A DNA stretch of 64,000 bases from Parendozoicomonas haliclonae (GCF_900174585.1 NZ_FWPT01000003.1:124001-188000); one strand, 5' to 3'. Numbered from the stretch's first letter, positions 34,837 to 45,117 are shown. The notes: generated by a model not told the origin, from the letters alone. Numbers and translations: made by a program.

Positions 34837-34862
34837 ACTGTTCTTCCTGATCAAACCCGGTC

Positions 34863-35573
34863 TTACAGCTGCAGAGCGGTATCCAGAGCCAGGGTAATCA
34901 TATCATTCAGGGTGGTACGACGGTCATCGGCATCCAGATGTTCATGACGCAGGATATGGTCAGTCACCGTGCAGATGGTCAGGGCTTTTGCGCCCAGAGC
35001 GGCGGCAACACCGTACAGAGCAGCCGCTTCCATTTCCACACCCAGAATGCCGTGGCTGGCCATCAGCGGGTACAGGTCTTCATCCGGACGGTAGAACAGG
35101 TCAGATGAGAACAGGTTACCCACTTTCACAGACAGACCTTTCTGCTCAGCCTGCTCAACGGCCTTGCGTACCATATTGAAGTCCGCCAACGCAGCGAAGT
35201 CGTGATCACGCATGCGGATGCGGTTCACTTTGGAGTCGGTGCTGGCACCCATACCAATCACCAGATCCATAAGTTTGACATCATCGTGAATCGCACCACA
35301 GCTGCCGATACGGATCAGGTTCTTGACTGCGTAAACGGTAATCAGCTCGTGGAAGTAGATGGACGCGGATGGAATACCCATACCGTGGCCCATAACAGAA
35401 ACCGGCTTACCCTTGTAGGTACCGGTAAAGCCCAGCATGCCACGCACGTTGGTCACTTCACGCGCATCTTCCAGATAGTTTTCTGCGATAAATTTGGCGC
35501 GCAGCGGGTCACCTGGCATCAGGATTGTTTCTGCAAAATCACCCGGTTTGGCATTGATATGGGCAGTGCTCAT
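34863..35573 (-). CDS. deoD: Purine nucleoside phosphorylase (DeoD type)
   Basis: 236 residues, hexameric low-molecular-weight [16 protein letters not shown] (phosphate site), [34 protein letters not shown] (ribose binding) and TVTDH (catalytic Asp). Cleaves purine (deoxy)nucleosides to base and (deoxy)ribose-1-phosphate. Follows nupC by 89 bases containing a hairpin, so it is probably in the same operon with attenuated read-through. Confidence 0.96.
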   Translation of the reverse strand: MSTAHINAKPGDFAETILMPGDPLRAKFIAENYLEDAREVTNVRGMLGFTGTYKGKPVSVMGHGMGIPSASIYFHELITVYAVKNLIRIGSCGAIHDDVKLMDLVIGMGASTDSKVNRIRMRDHDFAALADFNMVRKAVEQAEQKGLSVKVGNLFSSDLFYRPDEDLYPLMASHGILGVEMEAAALYGVAAALGAKALTICTVTDHILRHEHLDADDRRTTLNDMITLALDTALQL

Positions 35574-35628
35574 TATTCAAACTCCAGATTCTTTTTTCTC
35601 TATTACTTTGTGTTCTTAACAGTCATGT

Positions 35629-35654
35629 CCCTGCTGGCGGTGAAACCAGCAGGG
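35629..35654 (-). other. Intercistronic hairpin nupC-deoD
   Basis: Perfect CCCTGCTGG/CCAGCAGGG stem with an 8-base loop just after the nupC stop; no T-run. More likely an mRNA processing or stability element than a terminator. Confidence 0.5.
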
Positions 35655-35662
35655 GCAAATCA

Positions 35663-36889
35663 TTAGCTGCCGAGGGCAACCAGCAGACCGGCAATGGTGC
35701 CGCTCATCAGGTTGGCCAGTACGGATGCCAGCAGGGTCTTCATGGCGATAGCGCTCATTTCCTTACGGCGCTCGGGCACCATGCCACCGATACCACCCAC
35801 TACCATGGCGACAGAACCGATGTTGGCAAAACCACACAGGGCAAAGGTGATAATGGCCTGGGTCTTAGGGGTCAGCTCAGTCGCGACTTTCATAAAGTCG
35901 ATGTAGGCCACAAATTCGTTGATAACGATCTTCTGACCAATAAAGGAAGCAGCCTGAATGGCTTCATTCCACGGCACGCCCATCACAAAGGCCAGAGGGG
36001 ACAGAAGGTAGCCCAGAATCAACTGTACGGTCAGGCCATCAAAGCCAACCAGACCGCCAATACCGCCCACGATGCCATTCAGCAGCGCAATCAGGGCAAC
36101 AAAGGAGATCAGCAGTGCAGTTACACAAGCCACCTGCTGCATACCGATCATCGAACCCTGACTGATCGCATCCAGAATGGATTCCGGCTGATCATCAGAC
36201 TGCTCGATCGCATCATTCACATCATTCACCGGAGTGGAGGTTTCCGGGCAGATCAGCTTGGCGAACAGCAGGCCGGCCGGTGCGGTCATAAAGCATGCAG
36301 TGAGGATATATTTGATATCGATGCCCAGGTTGATGTAACCGATCATGGTGCCACCGGCCACAGAGGCCAGACCACCGGTCATCACGGCAAAGATTTCAGA
36401 GCGGGTCATGCGCTGAACAAATGGACGCACCATGGACGGCGCTTCAATCGGACCCACAAAGATGTTTGCGGTTGCGGACAGGGATTCCGCACGGCTGGTA
36501 CCCAGAACCTTAGACAGCGCACCACCAATGACATTGATAATGGCCTGCATAATTTTCAGGTAATAAAGGACAGAGATTAATGCGCTGACAAAAATAACAA
36601 CACACAGCACGTTAATAACAAAAACAAAACCGACTTTGAATTTGGCCAGATCGCCAAATGCAAACGCAAGACCATCGTTTGCGTAATTAATTACGCTCTG
36701 AACGCCATTGGATGCGCCCTGCAGAATGGTTTGTCCAATCGGGACATACATAACAAAGGCGCCAAAAGCGACCTGAATTAATAATGCACCAACAACAGTG
36801 CGTGCATTAATTGCTTTTCGGTTTTCCGAAAACAGCACAGCAATCCCGATAAGCATTGCCATACCAAACAAGCTCATGAAAATACCCAT
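35663..36889 (-). CDS. nupC: Concentrative nucleoside transporter (NupC/CNT family)
   Basis: 408 residues with 8-10 membrane segments. CNT signatures: NIFVGPIEAPSMVRPF near residue 145, GGTMIGYINLGI and GQKIVINEFVAYIDF near 315. Imports nucleosides with H+ or Na+. GGGAGC site before the ATG. Upstream lies a perfect palindrome (36996-37009) and then a Crp/Fnr-family gene in the same direction. This recalls the E. coli arrangement of nupX beside yeiL. Confidence 0.93.
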   Translation of the reverse strand: MGIFMSLFGMAMLIGIAVLFSENRKAINARTVVGALLIQVAFGAFVMYVPIGQTILQGASNGVQSVINYANDGLAFAFGDLAKFKVGFVFVINVLCVVIFVSALISVLYYLKIMQAIINVIGGALSKVLGTSRAESLSATANIFVGPIEAPSMVRPFVQRMTRSEIFAVMTGGLASVAGGTMIGYINLGIDIKYILTACFMTAPAGLLFAKLICPETSTPVNDVNDAIEQSDDQPESILDAISQGSMIGMQQVACVTALLISFVALIALLNGIVGGIGGLVGFDGLTVQLILGYLLSPLAFVMGVPWNEAIQAASFIGQKIVINEFVAYIDFMKVATELTPKTQAIITFALCGFANIGSVAMVVGGIGGMVPERRKEMSAIAMKTLLASVLANLMSGTIAGLLVALGS

Positions 36890-36995
36890 GAGTGCTCCCT
36901 AGACGCAAACAGCGAGACGATTTCAAAGAAAAGGGTGATGAAATAAGGCGAGCCTTAGCTGCCTCTATCTTGCTGGGACAGAGGCAGAGCGATAA

Positions 36996-37009
36996 AGGAC
37001 AATTGTCCT
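36996..37009. promoter_or_regulatory. Palindromic operator candidate upstream of nupC
   Basis: AGGACAATTGTCCT is a perfect 14-base palindrome about 107 bases before the nupC start. Its core GACA-AT-TGTC recurs as GACA-AA-TGTC at 37913-37922 in front of the Crp-like gene and cstA. The size and symmetry fit a Crp/Fnr-type dimer site. Confidence 0.55.
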
Positions 37010-37049
37010 CATCCTGAGGTTTTTGTTAGCAAATGGTCGTTTTATTGAT

Positions 37050-37691
37050 TTATATCTGTAGTTCTGCGCGAGCCTGTTCAGGATTGGCAATCCTGAAGCC
37101 ATCCCCCGCCCTCTGAACTATTCCGTCATCGAGCAGATTTTTAAGAATACGACGGTAAGCCCGTGATGATGTACCCAACCTCTCGGCTTCCACTTCCTGA
37201 GAGATCACAAACACCTCTCCACCGGCGGCATCAGCCTGAGCCACTAGCCGCTGAAGCGCATTAAACCTCAGCCCATAAAGGATATTAACCATGGCCTGGG
37301 TCACGGTAGAGTGGTAGCGATTGGACATCAGGGTCATAAAATCCAGCGCCAGATCCGGCATCTTAACTAAAGCATCCCGCATCACGGCACGACTCAACTG
37401 ATATCCGGTCACAGGATTAACCGCAATCACACTCAGCATGTGATTGCTCGTCTCGCTGAACAGCTCCATTTCCCCCAGTACGCCGGAGTAGTTATCTTCC
37501 TGAACGATGGTGTACTTACGCCCGGCGGCTGAGATGTACTGCACTTTGATATCCGCTCCGGATACCACCACCACTCCGCAGGATTCGCGCCCCTGGAAAC
37601 AGATGACATCCCCAGCCTGATATCTGACCGGCTTGCCGCCTGGAATAGTCAGCAAACGATGATAAATTCTTGCATCACAATTCTGGAGCAT
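37050..37691 (-). CDS. Crp/Fnr-family transcription regulator (YeiL-like)
   Basis: 213 residues: cyclic-nucleotide-like beta-roll (VRYQAGDVICFQGRESCGVVVVSGADIKV; residues ~20-100), long dimer helix (~115-150), and a winged helix with recognition region EAERLGTSSRAYRRILKNLLDDGIVQR. Key cAMP-binding residues of Crp and the N-terminal cysteine cluster of Fnr are not evident, so the signal is unknown. GGAGG precedes the ATG. Size and its position beside a nucleoside transporter resemble E. coli YeiL. Likely regulator of nupC-deoD and perhaps of divergent cstA. Confidence 0.82.
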   Translation of the reverse strand: MLQNCDARIYHRLLTIPGGKPVRYQAGDVICFQGRESCGVVVVSGADIKVQYISAAGRKYTIVQEDNYSGVLGEMELFSETSNHMLSVIAVNPVTGYQLSRAVMRDALVKMPDLALDFMTLMSNRYHSTVTQAMVNILYGLRFNALQRLVAQADAAGGEVFVISQEVEAERLGTSSRAYRRILKNLLDDGIVQRAGDGFRIANPEQARAELQI

Positions 37692-38103
37692 GATTCCTCC
37701 ACAAATGAAAACCAGCCATCATCTCTGCTCGCCCAACAAGGGCAATCTCGTCGTTTAACAAATAACATCCTGTCTTTTAACGACATCAAACAACCGAACC
37801 GGAAACTGACAACACAATCAATTCCCGAAACGCATCTAGTAATACAGGCCATCGTAGAGAATTCTGCAAACTTGAAAGACCTGATTGAGGGCGGCCATTT
37901 TCTCCATTTTTAGACAAATGTCATTATCTCGTAAAAATTGTCTTGGCTATTTATAGAGTTTGTTCTCTGCCTGTTGTTTCAAGTCAAAGATTGCATCCTG
38001 AAAATCACTATATTGCCCGCGTCTTTTATTTGATCAGCTCGTCGCTCAGTCACCCTTTCATCATTGGAGAATGACGCGCTGTGTTTTGATGTTGGGGAAT
38101 CAT
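37692..38103. other. Divergent control region between the Crp-like gene and cstA
   Basis: 412 bases without a convincing gene; the right half is AT-rich. Contains GACAAATGTC (37913-37922) and a half-site AATTGTCTT at 37936-37944. The last ~60 bases (from 38044) are the segment partly duplicated at 40609-40700. Confidence 0.55.
37913..37922. promoter_or_regulatory. Second GACA-NN-TGTC operator candidate
   Basis: GACAAATGTC, same half-sites as the palindrome at 36996-37009, 222 bases upstream of the Crp-like start and 182 before cstA. A further half-site follows at 37936-37944. Confidence 0.45.
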
Positions 38104-39534
38104 ATGTATAGCTTTCTCGCGGCACTCGCAATTCTGATTGTGGGTTATATCTTTTATGGGAAATGGGTTGACCGTCACTTTGGTGCTGACCCAAGCCGTG
38201 AAACGCCGGCTCACACCCTCCGTGATGGAGTCGATTTTGTGCCACTGCCATGGCACAAAATCTTTCTGATCCAGTTCCTGAACATTGCCGGCCTTGGCCC
38301 TATTTTTGGTGCCATCATGGGCGCGCTGTACGGCCCGGCCGCATTCCTGTGGATTGCTTTTGGTTGTGTATTCGGCGGTGCCGTTCACGACTACTTCTCC
38401 GGTATGCTGTCTGTTCGCCATCAGGGTCAATCCATTCCAGAGATCGTTGGTAATTATCTGGGCGAAGGCTCACGCAAAATCATGCGCGGCTTTTCCGTGA
38501 TCCTGCTGGTGCTGGTCGGTGTCGTATTTATGATGGGTCCGGCCGGTCTGCTGGCCAACCTGGGCATGAAAGGCATCTTTGCCAACCAGAACTTCTGGCT
38601 GGCCATTATTATTGCCTACTACTTTATCGCCACCGTTCTGCCGGTTGATAAGGTCATCTCTAAAATCTATCCGCTGTTTGGTCTGACCCTGCTGATTATG
38701 GCGGTGGGTGTTGGCGGCATGATGATTGTTAAAGGTCTGCCGGTTCCAGAACTGACTGACGCTGTCTCTCATCCAAAAGGTCTGCCAATCTGGCCAATGC
38801 TGTTTATCACCATCGCCTGTGGTGCGATCAGTGGCTTCCATGCGACTCAGTCTCCGATGATGTCTCGCTGTCTGCCGACTGAAGCTTATGGCCGTCGTGT
38901 ATTCTACGGTGCCATGATTGCCGAAGGTGTTGTGGCACTGATCTGGGCTGCGGCAGCCATGTCCTTTTTCCCGAATGGTCTGGAAGGTCTGAATGCCGTA
39001 TTGGCTAAAGGTGGTGCAGGTCTGGTTGTGAACGAAGTGTCTGTCGGCCTGATGGGAACCGTTGGCGGCATGCTGGCGATTCTGGGTGTTATCGCCTGCC
39101 CAATCACCTCCGGTGATACCGCATTCCGCAGCGTACGTCTGATCTTTGCCGATGCCCTGAACATCAGCCAGACCAGCTCCAAAAACCGTCTGATGCTGGC
39201 CGTGCCAATCTTTGCCATTGGCTTCGCGCTGACCTTTATTGATTTCAATATTATCTGGCGCTACTTCGCATTCTCCAATCAGGCGCTGGCAACCATCGTT
39301 CTGTGGGCTTCTGCAATGTACATGGTACATATGGGCAAGAGCCACTGGCTGGCGTCCCTGCCTGCGACCTTTATGACTGCAGTCTGCACCACTTACATTA
39401 TGATGGCTCCGGAAGGTCTGGGCCTCTCCTCTTCCATTGCCTACCCGGTAGGTGCTGTTGCCGCTATCGCCTCCATCATTTGGTTCCTGATGGCTGCCAA
39501 CAAGAAATCTCTGACCATTCAACAGGCTGCCTGA
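38104..39534 (+). CDS. cstA: CstA-family carbon-starvation carrier
   Basis: 476 residues from the ATG at 38104 (MYSFLAALAILIVGYIFYG). About 13 membrane segments. Family motifs: DFVPLPWHKIFLIQFLNIAGLGPIFGA near residue 50, GAVHDYFSGMLSVRHQG, GFHATQSPMMSRC and ITSGDTAFRS. E. coli CstA/BtsT relatives import peptides or pyruvate during starvation; this is the shorter (~480) version lacking the extended C-terminal part. GTTGGGGAATC precedes the start. A strong terminator follows. A decayed copy of its start lies at 40609-40740. Confidence 0.92.
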   Translation: MYSFLAALAILIVGYIFYGKWVDRHFGADPSRETPAHTLRDGVDFVPLPWHKIFLIQFLNIAGLGPIFGAIMGALYGPAAFLWIAFGCVFGGAVHDYFSGMLSVRHQGQSIPEIVGNYLGEGSRKIMRGFSVILLVLVGVVFMMGPAGLLANLGMKGIFANQNFWLAIIIAYYFIATVLPVDKVISKIYPLFGLTLLIMAVGVGGMMIVKGLPVPELTDAVSHPKGLPIWPMLFITIACGAISGFHATQSPMMSRCLPTEAYGRRVFYGAMIAEGVVALIWAAAAMSFFPNGLEGLNAVLAKGGAGLVVNEVSVGLMGTVGGMLAILGVIACPITSGDTAFRSVRLIFADALNISQTSSKNRLMLAVPIFAIGFALTFIDFNIIWRYFAFSNQALATIVLWASAMYMVHMGKSHWLASLPATFMTAVCTTYIMMAPEGLGLSSSIAYPVGAVAAIASIIWFLMAANKKSLTIQQAA

Positions 39535-39552
39535 TAAGCCTGTCTAGAAAAG

Positions 39553-39580
39553 AACGGCGCCTTATTTGGCGCCGTTGTTT
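39553..39580 (+). terminator. cstA terminator
   Basis: AACGGCGCC/GGCGCCGTT stem, TTATTT loop, followed by GTTTTAT. About 20 bases past the cstA stop. A degraded relative lies at 40710-40738. Confidence 0.85.
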
Positions 39581-39732
39581 TATCTTCCTCGGGAGCAGTA
39601 CTTTCTCACAACTGCCAAAACAATCGAAAAATCGATCATCGACTTACCGCTCAGGACCGGTCTATTGAAACGCCAACCCAAGCTGGTATTGTGGAAACAA
39701 TACAAAGAATTATAAATCGAATGGAAGTAACG

Positions 39733-40524
39733 ATGAGCACTATTAATATCTCAGAAATCTACGAAACGGGAGTGTTTAAGGTTCTTAGCGTTGAAACTCG
39801 CGAATACGCATCAACCAAAGTTTCCTCTACTCATTTTGGGGGAAGTAATACGCCCAGCATCTCTTCCAGCACCACCCACCACAAAACAGTCGATGTCTGG
39901 CTCGAGCATCTGGAGTCCGGGAAAGAGATCAAGTATGAATTCTCCGGCTACAACCTGGATATGCGCGAAGGTCACCTGATCTTCCTAGCCATTAATACAG
40001 AACTCAAATCTATAGAGAGAATTGTGAACCTCAATACCGATCAAGTAAGTTATGGGGATGACAATGTCAATTACGCACAAGGCCAAGGGCTGGCTTTGGC
40101 AAATAACTCAAGCAAAAACATTGTCGGTGGCTTTATGGGACTGTTGGCTGCTTTGACTTTTGCTTCCCCCTATCTTGGATCGTTTTTGTTAACCATGGCC
40201 GTGCTCTATGGTTTGTTTACCGGGTGGAATACATTTACAGGTACAAAAATCAAGGATCCTCGTTTTGGCAAATCCAAACTCAAGTTAATCGCCCTGTTAC
40301 CCTTGAGTTACCTGTCCACAGCCACAATCCAAGACATGCCCATAGCCTCCCTGATTCTCTCAACAATCCTATTTCTGGCAGTTCTCAAGATTAATCGGGA
40401 CGAAACAAGACTCGCTTTTCAGATCCAAAAAGAGCACTCTGATGCCCTTGATGAGCATATCAAAGCCATAGTCAGCAAAAACAAGAGCAACTGGCTTGAA
40501 CTGGCCCAGAAAAAATCAGCCTAA
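39733..40524 (+). CDS. Unknown membrane protein with N-terminal soluble domain
   Basis: 263 residues from the ATG at 39733, chosen for its GGAAG site; two upstream in-frame ATGs exist. A soluble N-terminal half (~1-125) is rich in Ser/Thr/His (SSTHFGGSNT, SSSTTHHKTVDVWLEHLESGKEIKYEFSGYNLDMREGH). Two hydrophobic regions follow at ~130-170 and ~188-225, then a charged C-terminus. The family is not recognised. Its AT content is above its neighbours. It lies exactly between cstA and the cstA-like remnant, so it probably arrived or survived with that rearrangement. Confidence 0.65.
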   Translation: MSTINISEIYETGVFKVLSVETREYASTKVSSTHFGGSNTPSISSSTTHHKTVDVWLEHLESGKEIKYEFSGYNLDMREGHLIFLAINTELKSIERIVNLNTDQVSYGDDNVNYAQGQGLALANNSSKNIVGGFMGLLAALTFASPYLGSFLLTMAVLYGLFTGWNTFTGTKIKDPRFGKSKLKLIALLPLSYLSTATIQDMPIASLILSTILFLAVLKINRDETRLAFQIQKEHSDALDEHIKAIVSKNKSNWLELAQKKSA

Positions 40525-40608
40525 CGCTATTTTGGGGCTTGTTCAGGGCCCCATCTCCATTGCCCCCTGAAAAATGAGTAACTGGGTAACGTCTAAATAA
40601 GCCCTCTT

Positions 40609-40740
40609 GCTCCGTCAACCTTTCACTATTTATGAATAACACGCTGTGTTTTGTTGTGGAGGAATCACATGCATAGCTTTCTCGCAGCACTCGCAACTCA
40701 GACAAGCAAGGCGCTCTGAACTGCGCCGTTCTTTTATCTT
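40609..40740 (+). pseudogene. Remnant of a duplicated cstA: start region fused to its terminator
   Basis: From 40609 the sequence parallels 38044-38135: shared blocks ACGCTGTGTTTTG (GCGCTGTGTTTTG there), GGGGAATCA/GGAGGAATCA and ATAGCTTTCTCGC, with the same ATG (40669) and MHSFLAALA against MYSFLAALA. After nine codons the match stops, and a stop follows at 40717. Then TGCGCCGTTCTTTTATCTTCC parallels the cstA terminator and flank (39568-39587). The middle ~1.4 kb is missing. Best read as a deleted second cstA, or a footprint of unequal recombination. Confidence 0.75.
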
Positions 40741-40894
40741 CCACCTGTCCGGAAGATCGTTAGAGCTTTCCCCACCCGTTTGTTATCATTTCACGTTTCT
40801 ATTCAGCGCCGCACCCGGGTCAGATTCCGGTGCCGGCAGCCGGCATACCATTCCCTGCCGGTCTTTCCCTGTTTTAATGTGATCAGTGATATTT

Positions 40895-43513
40895 ATGGCG
40901 AAAACCAGCGGTCAACCGGAGAGCAACAAAGCGTCCCCCTCCCATACGCCTATGATGCAGCAGTACCTGCGGATCAAGCAGGAGCATCGTAACCAGCTGG
41001 TGTTCTATCGCATGGGCGATTTCTACGAGCTGTTCTACGACGATGCCCGTAAAGCGTCCCAACTGCTGGATATCACCCTGACTGCACGTGGCCACTCCGG
41101 CGGTGAACCAATCCCGATGGCCGGCATTCCCTACCATGCCGCTGAAGGTTATCTGGCTCGCCTGGTGCGCCTTGGTGAATCTGTTGCTATCTGCGAACAG
41201 GTGGGCGACCCGGCAACATCCAAAGGGCCGGTTGAACGCAAGGTGATGCGCATCATCACTCCGGGAACCGTAAGTGATGAAGCTCTGCTGGAAGAACGTG
41301 CTGATAACTGGCTGATGGCTGTACATCGCCATGATCAAACCTACGGCCTGGCCTGGCTGGATATTACCAGTGGCCGCTTCCGGGTGATGGAAGTCGCCAG
41401 TGAAGAAGCCGTACTCAGTGAAGTGCAGCGTCTGAATCCCCGCGAGCTTCTGCTCAGTGAAGATCGCAGCTGGCCGGACAGTATTGCCAAACGTCGGGGC
41501 GTGAATCGCCAACCGCCCTGGTGCTTTGAACTGGATAGCGCCAAAGACCTGCTCACCCGTCAGTTTGCCACCAAGGATCTGGCCGGCTTTGGCTGTGACC
41601 ATTTAAGCGTTGCCATCGAAGCCGCAGGCTGCCTGCTGCAATATGTTCGCGACACCCAGCGCACCGATATGCCGCATATTCGTTCACTGTCTGTTGAACG
41701 CCGCGAAGATACCGTCGTGCTGGATGCAGCCAGCCGTGCCAATCTGGAAATCTCCATCAATATGAATGGCGGCAAGGACAATACCCTGCTGTCGGTGATG
41801 GATACCACATCCACCGCTATGGGTGGCCGACTGCTTAGCCGCTGGCTGAACCGTCCACTGTGCAATCGAGAACGACTGGAACAGCGCCAGCAGGCTATTG
41901 GTGAACTGGCTGAACAATACATTTATGAAGGCTTGTCACCGGTACTGCGCAATATTGGCGATGTCGAACGTATTCTGGCCCGGGTAGCACTGCGCTCCGC
42001 TCGTCCCCGCGACCTGGCACGCCTGCGTGATGCCTTGTCCTGCCTGCCGGATGTTCAGAACGAACTGAGCGTGGCCAGCGCTGAACTGATCAAAGATCTG
42101 GCCGAACGTATTGGCACCTTTCCCGATGAAGTGGCTCTGTTACAGTCTTCTATTATCGAGAACCCTCCGGTTGTTATCCGCGACGGTGGTGTCATTGCCA
42201 CCGGCTACGATGAAGAGCTGGACGAGCTGCGTTCACTCAGTGAAAACGCCGGCGGCTACCTGCTGGATCTGGAAAACCGTGAGCGGGAACGCACCAAACT
42301 CAGCTCCCTGAAAGTCGGCTTCAACCGTGTCCATGGCTACTTTATTGAACTGAGTCGCCGGGAAGCGGAAGACGCACCGGTTGACTATATCCGCCGTCAG
42401 ACTCTGAAGAACACCGAGCGCTTTATTACCCCGGAACTTAAAGAGTTTGAAGACAAGGCCCTGTCCAGCAAAAGCCGTGCGCTGTCCCGGGAGAAAGCCC
42501 TCTACGAAGAGCTGCTGGAAAAGCTCAACGAGAACCTTGGACGTTTACAGGAAAGTGCTGCTGCGATTGCCGAATTGGATGTACTCAGCTGTCTGGCAGA
42601 ACGTAGTCACGCACTGAACCTGTGCTGCCCGACTCTTACCGAAGAAGCCGGTATTCATATCGATGAAGGTCGCCACCCTGTCGTAGAGCAGGTTTTGGAT
42701 GATCCGTTTGTTGCCAACAGTCTGGAACTGAACAACGATCGCCGTATGCTGGTCATTACCGGTCCCAACATGGGCGGTAAGTCCACCTATATGCGTCAGG
42801 CTGCATTGATTGTGCTGCTGGCCCATGTCGGCAGTTATGTACCGGCAGCCAATGCCCGCATTGGTCTGGTAGATCGTATCTTTACCCGTATCGGCTCCTC
42901 CGATGATCTGGCCGGCGGTCGCTCCACTTTCATGGTAGAGATGACTGAAACCGCTAGCATTCTCCATAATGCCACCGAACGCAGTCTGGTACTGATGGAC
43001 GAAGTGGGCCGGGGTACCAGCACCTTTGATGGTTTGTCTCTGGCCTGGGCCTGCGCCCGTCATCTGGCAGACAACGTCAAGGCCTTCACTCTGTTCGCTA
43101 CCCACTACTTCGAGCTGACCCAGCTGCCGGAAGAAACGACAGGTGTTGCCAATGTCCATCTGAACGCGACCGAGCATGGTGACAGCATTGTCTTCCTGCA
43201 CGCGGTTCAGGATGGTCCTGCCAGCCAGAGTTACGGTTTGCAGGTTGCACAGCTGGCCGGCGTACCGCGCTCGGTAATACATCTGGCCCGTGAACGCCTG
43301 CTGCAACTGGAAGCTGGAGAAAACGCCGCTCCGGTTGAACCTGTTGCTGTAAAAAGTAAAGGCCGACGCACAGTTTCTGTTGTCAGCCCGCAGGTTGATC
43401 TGTTCAGCAGCGGTCCGCATCCGGTGGTGGAAAAACTGGAGACCCTGTCTCCGGATGACCTCTCCCCGCGGGAGGCTCTTAATCTGTTATATCAACTGAA
43501 AGAACTGGTATAA
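40895..43513 (+). CDS. mutS: DNA mismatch repair protein MutS
   Basis: 872 residues from the ATG at 40895 ([10 protein letters not shown]); a GTG three codons earlier is possible. Mismatch-binding Phe-x-Glu in [11 protein letters not shown] near residue 43, connector and lever domains, then Walker [10 protein letters not shown] near 625, Walker [17 protein letters not shown] and [11 protein letters not shown]. The C-terminal tail ends [17 protein letters not shown], matching the tetramerisation segment. Recognises mispairs and recruits MutL. Adjacent to fdxA and rpoS as in Pseudomonas. Confidence 0.97.
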   Translation: MAKTSGQPESNKASPSHTPMMQQYLRIKQEHRNQLVFYRMGDFYELFYDDARKASQLLDITLTARGHSGGEPIPMAGIPYHAAEGYLARLVRLGESVAICEQVGDPATSKGPVERKVMRIITPGTVSDEALLEERADNWLMAVHRHDQTYGLAWLDITSGRFRVMEVASEEAVLSEVQRLNPRELLLSEDRSWPDSIAKRRGVNRQPPWCFELDSAKDLLTRQFATKDLAGFGCDHLSVAIEAAGCLLQYVRDTQRTDMPHIRSLSVERREDTVVLDAASRANLEISINMNGGKDNTLLSVMDTTSTAMGGRLLSRWLNRPLCNRERLEQRQQAIGELAEQYIYEGLSPVLRNIGDVERILARVALRSARPRDLARLRDALSCLPDVQNELSVASAELIKDLAERIGTFPDEVALLQSSIIENPPVVIRDGGVIATGYDEELDELRSLSENAGGYLLDLENRERERTKLSSLKVGFNRVHGYFIELSRREAEDAPVDYIRRQTLKNTERFITPELKEFEDKALSSKSRALSREKALYEELLEKLNENLGRLQESAAAIAELDVLSCLAERSHALNLCCPTLTEEAGIHIDEGRHPVVEQVLDDPFVANSLELNNDRRMLVITGPNMGGKSTYMRQAALIVLLAHVGSYVPAANARIGLVDRIFTRIGSSDDLAGGRSTFMVEMTETASILHNATERSLVLMDEVGRGTSTFDGLSLAWACARHLADNVKAFTLFATHYFELTQLPEETTGVANVHLNATEHGDSIVFLHAVQDGPASQSYGLQVAQLAGVPRSVIHLARERLLQLEAGENAAPVEPVAVKSKGRRTVSVVSPQVDLFSSGPHPVVEKLETLSPDDLSPREALNLLYQLKELV

Positions 43514-43586
43514 GTAGAGCGCGCGTGGCTGTTGTGGCAAACGGAAGGCTGCTGATAAACTAGCGCGATTAAAAATAGCGCCATGA

Positions 43587-43610
43587 AACAGGAGAGTAAA
43601 ATCTCCTGTT
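43587..43610 (+). other. Hairpin between mutS and fdxA
   Basis: Perfect AACAGGAGA/TCTCCTGTT stem with a 6-base loop, 74 bases past the mutS stop. No T-run; it may reduce read-through into fdxA or protect the mRNA end. Confidence 0.45.
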
Positions 43611-43683
43611 GACCGAGGATGCCCCGGAACGGCACTAAAATGATAACGCCTGAAATGCTGATGAATTGAGATGGAGTCCTGCC

Positions 43684-44007
43684 ATGGCTTTTATAGTGGG
43701 TGAAAACTGCATCAAGTGTAAGTACACAGACTGCGTGGAAGTGTGCCCGGTTGATTGCTTTTATGAAGGTCCCAACTTCCTGGTGATCCATCCTGATGAG
43801 TGCATAGATTGCGCCCTGTGTGAGCCAGAGTGTCCGGCCAATGCGATCTTCTCAGAAGATGAGGTGCCGGAAGACCAGCAAGAGTTCATCGAACTGAACG
43901 CAGAGCTGGCAGAAGTCTGGCCAAACATTACCGAGAAGAAAGACTCCCTGCCCGATGCTGAAGAGTGGGATGGCAAGGAAGGGAAGCTGGAAATGCTTGA
44001 GCGCTAA
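43684..44007 (+). CDS. fdxA: Seven-iron ferredoxin FdxA
   Basis: 107 residues from the ATG at 43684 (GGAG site). Azotobacter-type 3Fe-4S/4Fe-4S ferredoxin: [18 protein letters not shown] and [12 protein letters not shown] supply the cluster cysteines; the rest is an acidic tail. Low-potential electron carrier of unassigned partner. Conserved position between mutS and rpoS in pseudomonads. Confidence 0.95.
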   Translation: MAFIVGENCIKCKYTDCVEVCPVDCFYEGPNFLVIHPDECIDCALCEPECPANAIFSEDEVPEDQQEFIELNAELAEVWPNITEKKDSLPDAEEWDGKEGKLEMLER

Positions 44008-44024
44008 GCTCAGCTTCTGAATAC

Positions 44025-44062
44025 AAAAAAGCCATGACTGTTGGGAGTCATGGCTTATTTAT
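44025..44062. terminator. Bidirectional terminator between fdxA and rpoS
   Basis: GCCATGACT/AGTCATGGC stem (44031-44054), 6-base loop, A-run on the left and TTATTTATT on the right, so it serves both convergent genes. Confidence 0.85.
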
Positions 44063-44076
44063 TGCCGCTCTAATCT

Positions 44077-45117
44077 TCAGCCATTGCTAAAGAGTGAGTC
44101 ACTGGTCAACCCCTGCTTCTCCAGAATCAAACGCAGACGCTTAAGAGCCTCCACCTGAATCTGACGCACCCGCTCGCGGGTCAGACCAATCTCTTTACCT
44201 ACCTCTTCCAGCGTGCTGGTTTCATAACCACGCAGACCGAATCGACGTGCTACAACTTCACGCTGCTTTTCAGACAGCTCACACAGCCACTTATCGATAC
44301 TGTCGTTCAGGTCACTATCCTGCAGCAATACCGCCGGATCGCTTTCCCGAATATCAGAGATGGTATCAAGGATGGATTTGTCGGAATCATGCCCCAGCGG
44401 CGTATCCACAGAAGTGACCCGCTCGTTCAGACCGAGCATACGCTTGACGTCGTCCACCGGCTTGTCGAGAAGTTCAGCAATCTCTTCCGGGGTTGGATCA
44501 TGATCAAGCTTCTGGGTCAGCTCGCGGGCTGCACGCAGATAGACATTGAGTTCCTTAACCACATGAATCGGCAGGCGAATGGTACGGGTCTGATTCATAA
44601 TCGCCCGCTCAATCGTCTGGCGAATCCACCAGGTCGCATAGGTTGAGAAACGGAAGCCACGTTCCGGATCAAACTTCTCTACCGCTCTGATCAGGCCGAG
44701 ATTGCCTTCTTCGATCAGATCAAGAAGTGAAAGACCACGGTTTACGTAACGTCGTGAAATTTTGACTACCAACCGCAGGTTACTCTCAATCATACGACGA
44801 CGGCCTGCTTCAACCCCTTTTCTGGCCAGACGTGCGAAGTGCACTTCTTCTTCCGGCGTCAGCAGAGGAGAAAAGCCGATCTCATTGAGGTACATCTGGG
44901 TTGCATCGAGAGATTTGTAGAAAACGTCTTCTTCCCGTCCGCGGGCAGGTGCCGCAGCTGGGGAAGAAACACTTTTCTGCACTGTATTATGCTGAGACAA
45001 CGTCGAATCATTACCGCTCGCCTCATTACTACTACCAGTGTCAGCATCGAACTCCGTTTCGTGCTCAAAACCCTGATCCAAAGCGGTTAATTCAGCCTCT
45101 TCCTTTTTTAGTGCCAT
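44077..45117 (-). CDS. rpoS: Stationary-phase sigma factor RpoS
   Basis: 346 residues from the ATG at 45117 ([10 protein letters not shown]), the usual start of pseudomonad-type RpoS; a GTG eleven codons earlier is possible. Variable acidic/Ser N-terminus (1-65), then sigma regions 1.2-2 ([55 protein letters not shown]), 3 and 4 ([27 protein letters not shown]). Directs general stress and stationary-phase genes. Follows nlpD on the same strand, whose coding region classically carries a main rpoS promoter. Confidence 0.97.
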   Translation of the reverse strand: MALKKEEAELTALDQGFEHETEFDADTGSSNEASGNDSTLSQHNTVQKSVSSPAAAPARGREEDVFYKSLDATQMYLNEIGFSPLLTPEEEVHFARLARKGVEAGRRRMIESNLRLVVKISRRYVNRGLSLLDLIEEGNLGLIRAVEKFDPERGFRFSTYATWWIRQTIERAIMNQTRTIRLPIHVVKELNVYLRAARELTQKLDHDPTPEEIAELLDKPVDDVKRMLGLNERVTSVDTPLGHDSDKSILDTISDIRESDPAVLLQDSDLNDSIDKWLCELSEKQREVVARRFGLRGYETSTLEEVGKEIGLTRERVRQIQVEALKRLRLILEKQGLTSDSLFSNG

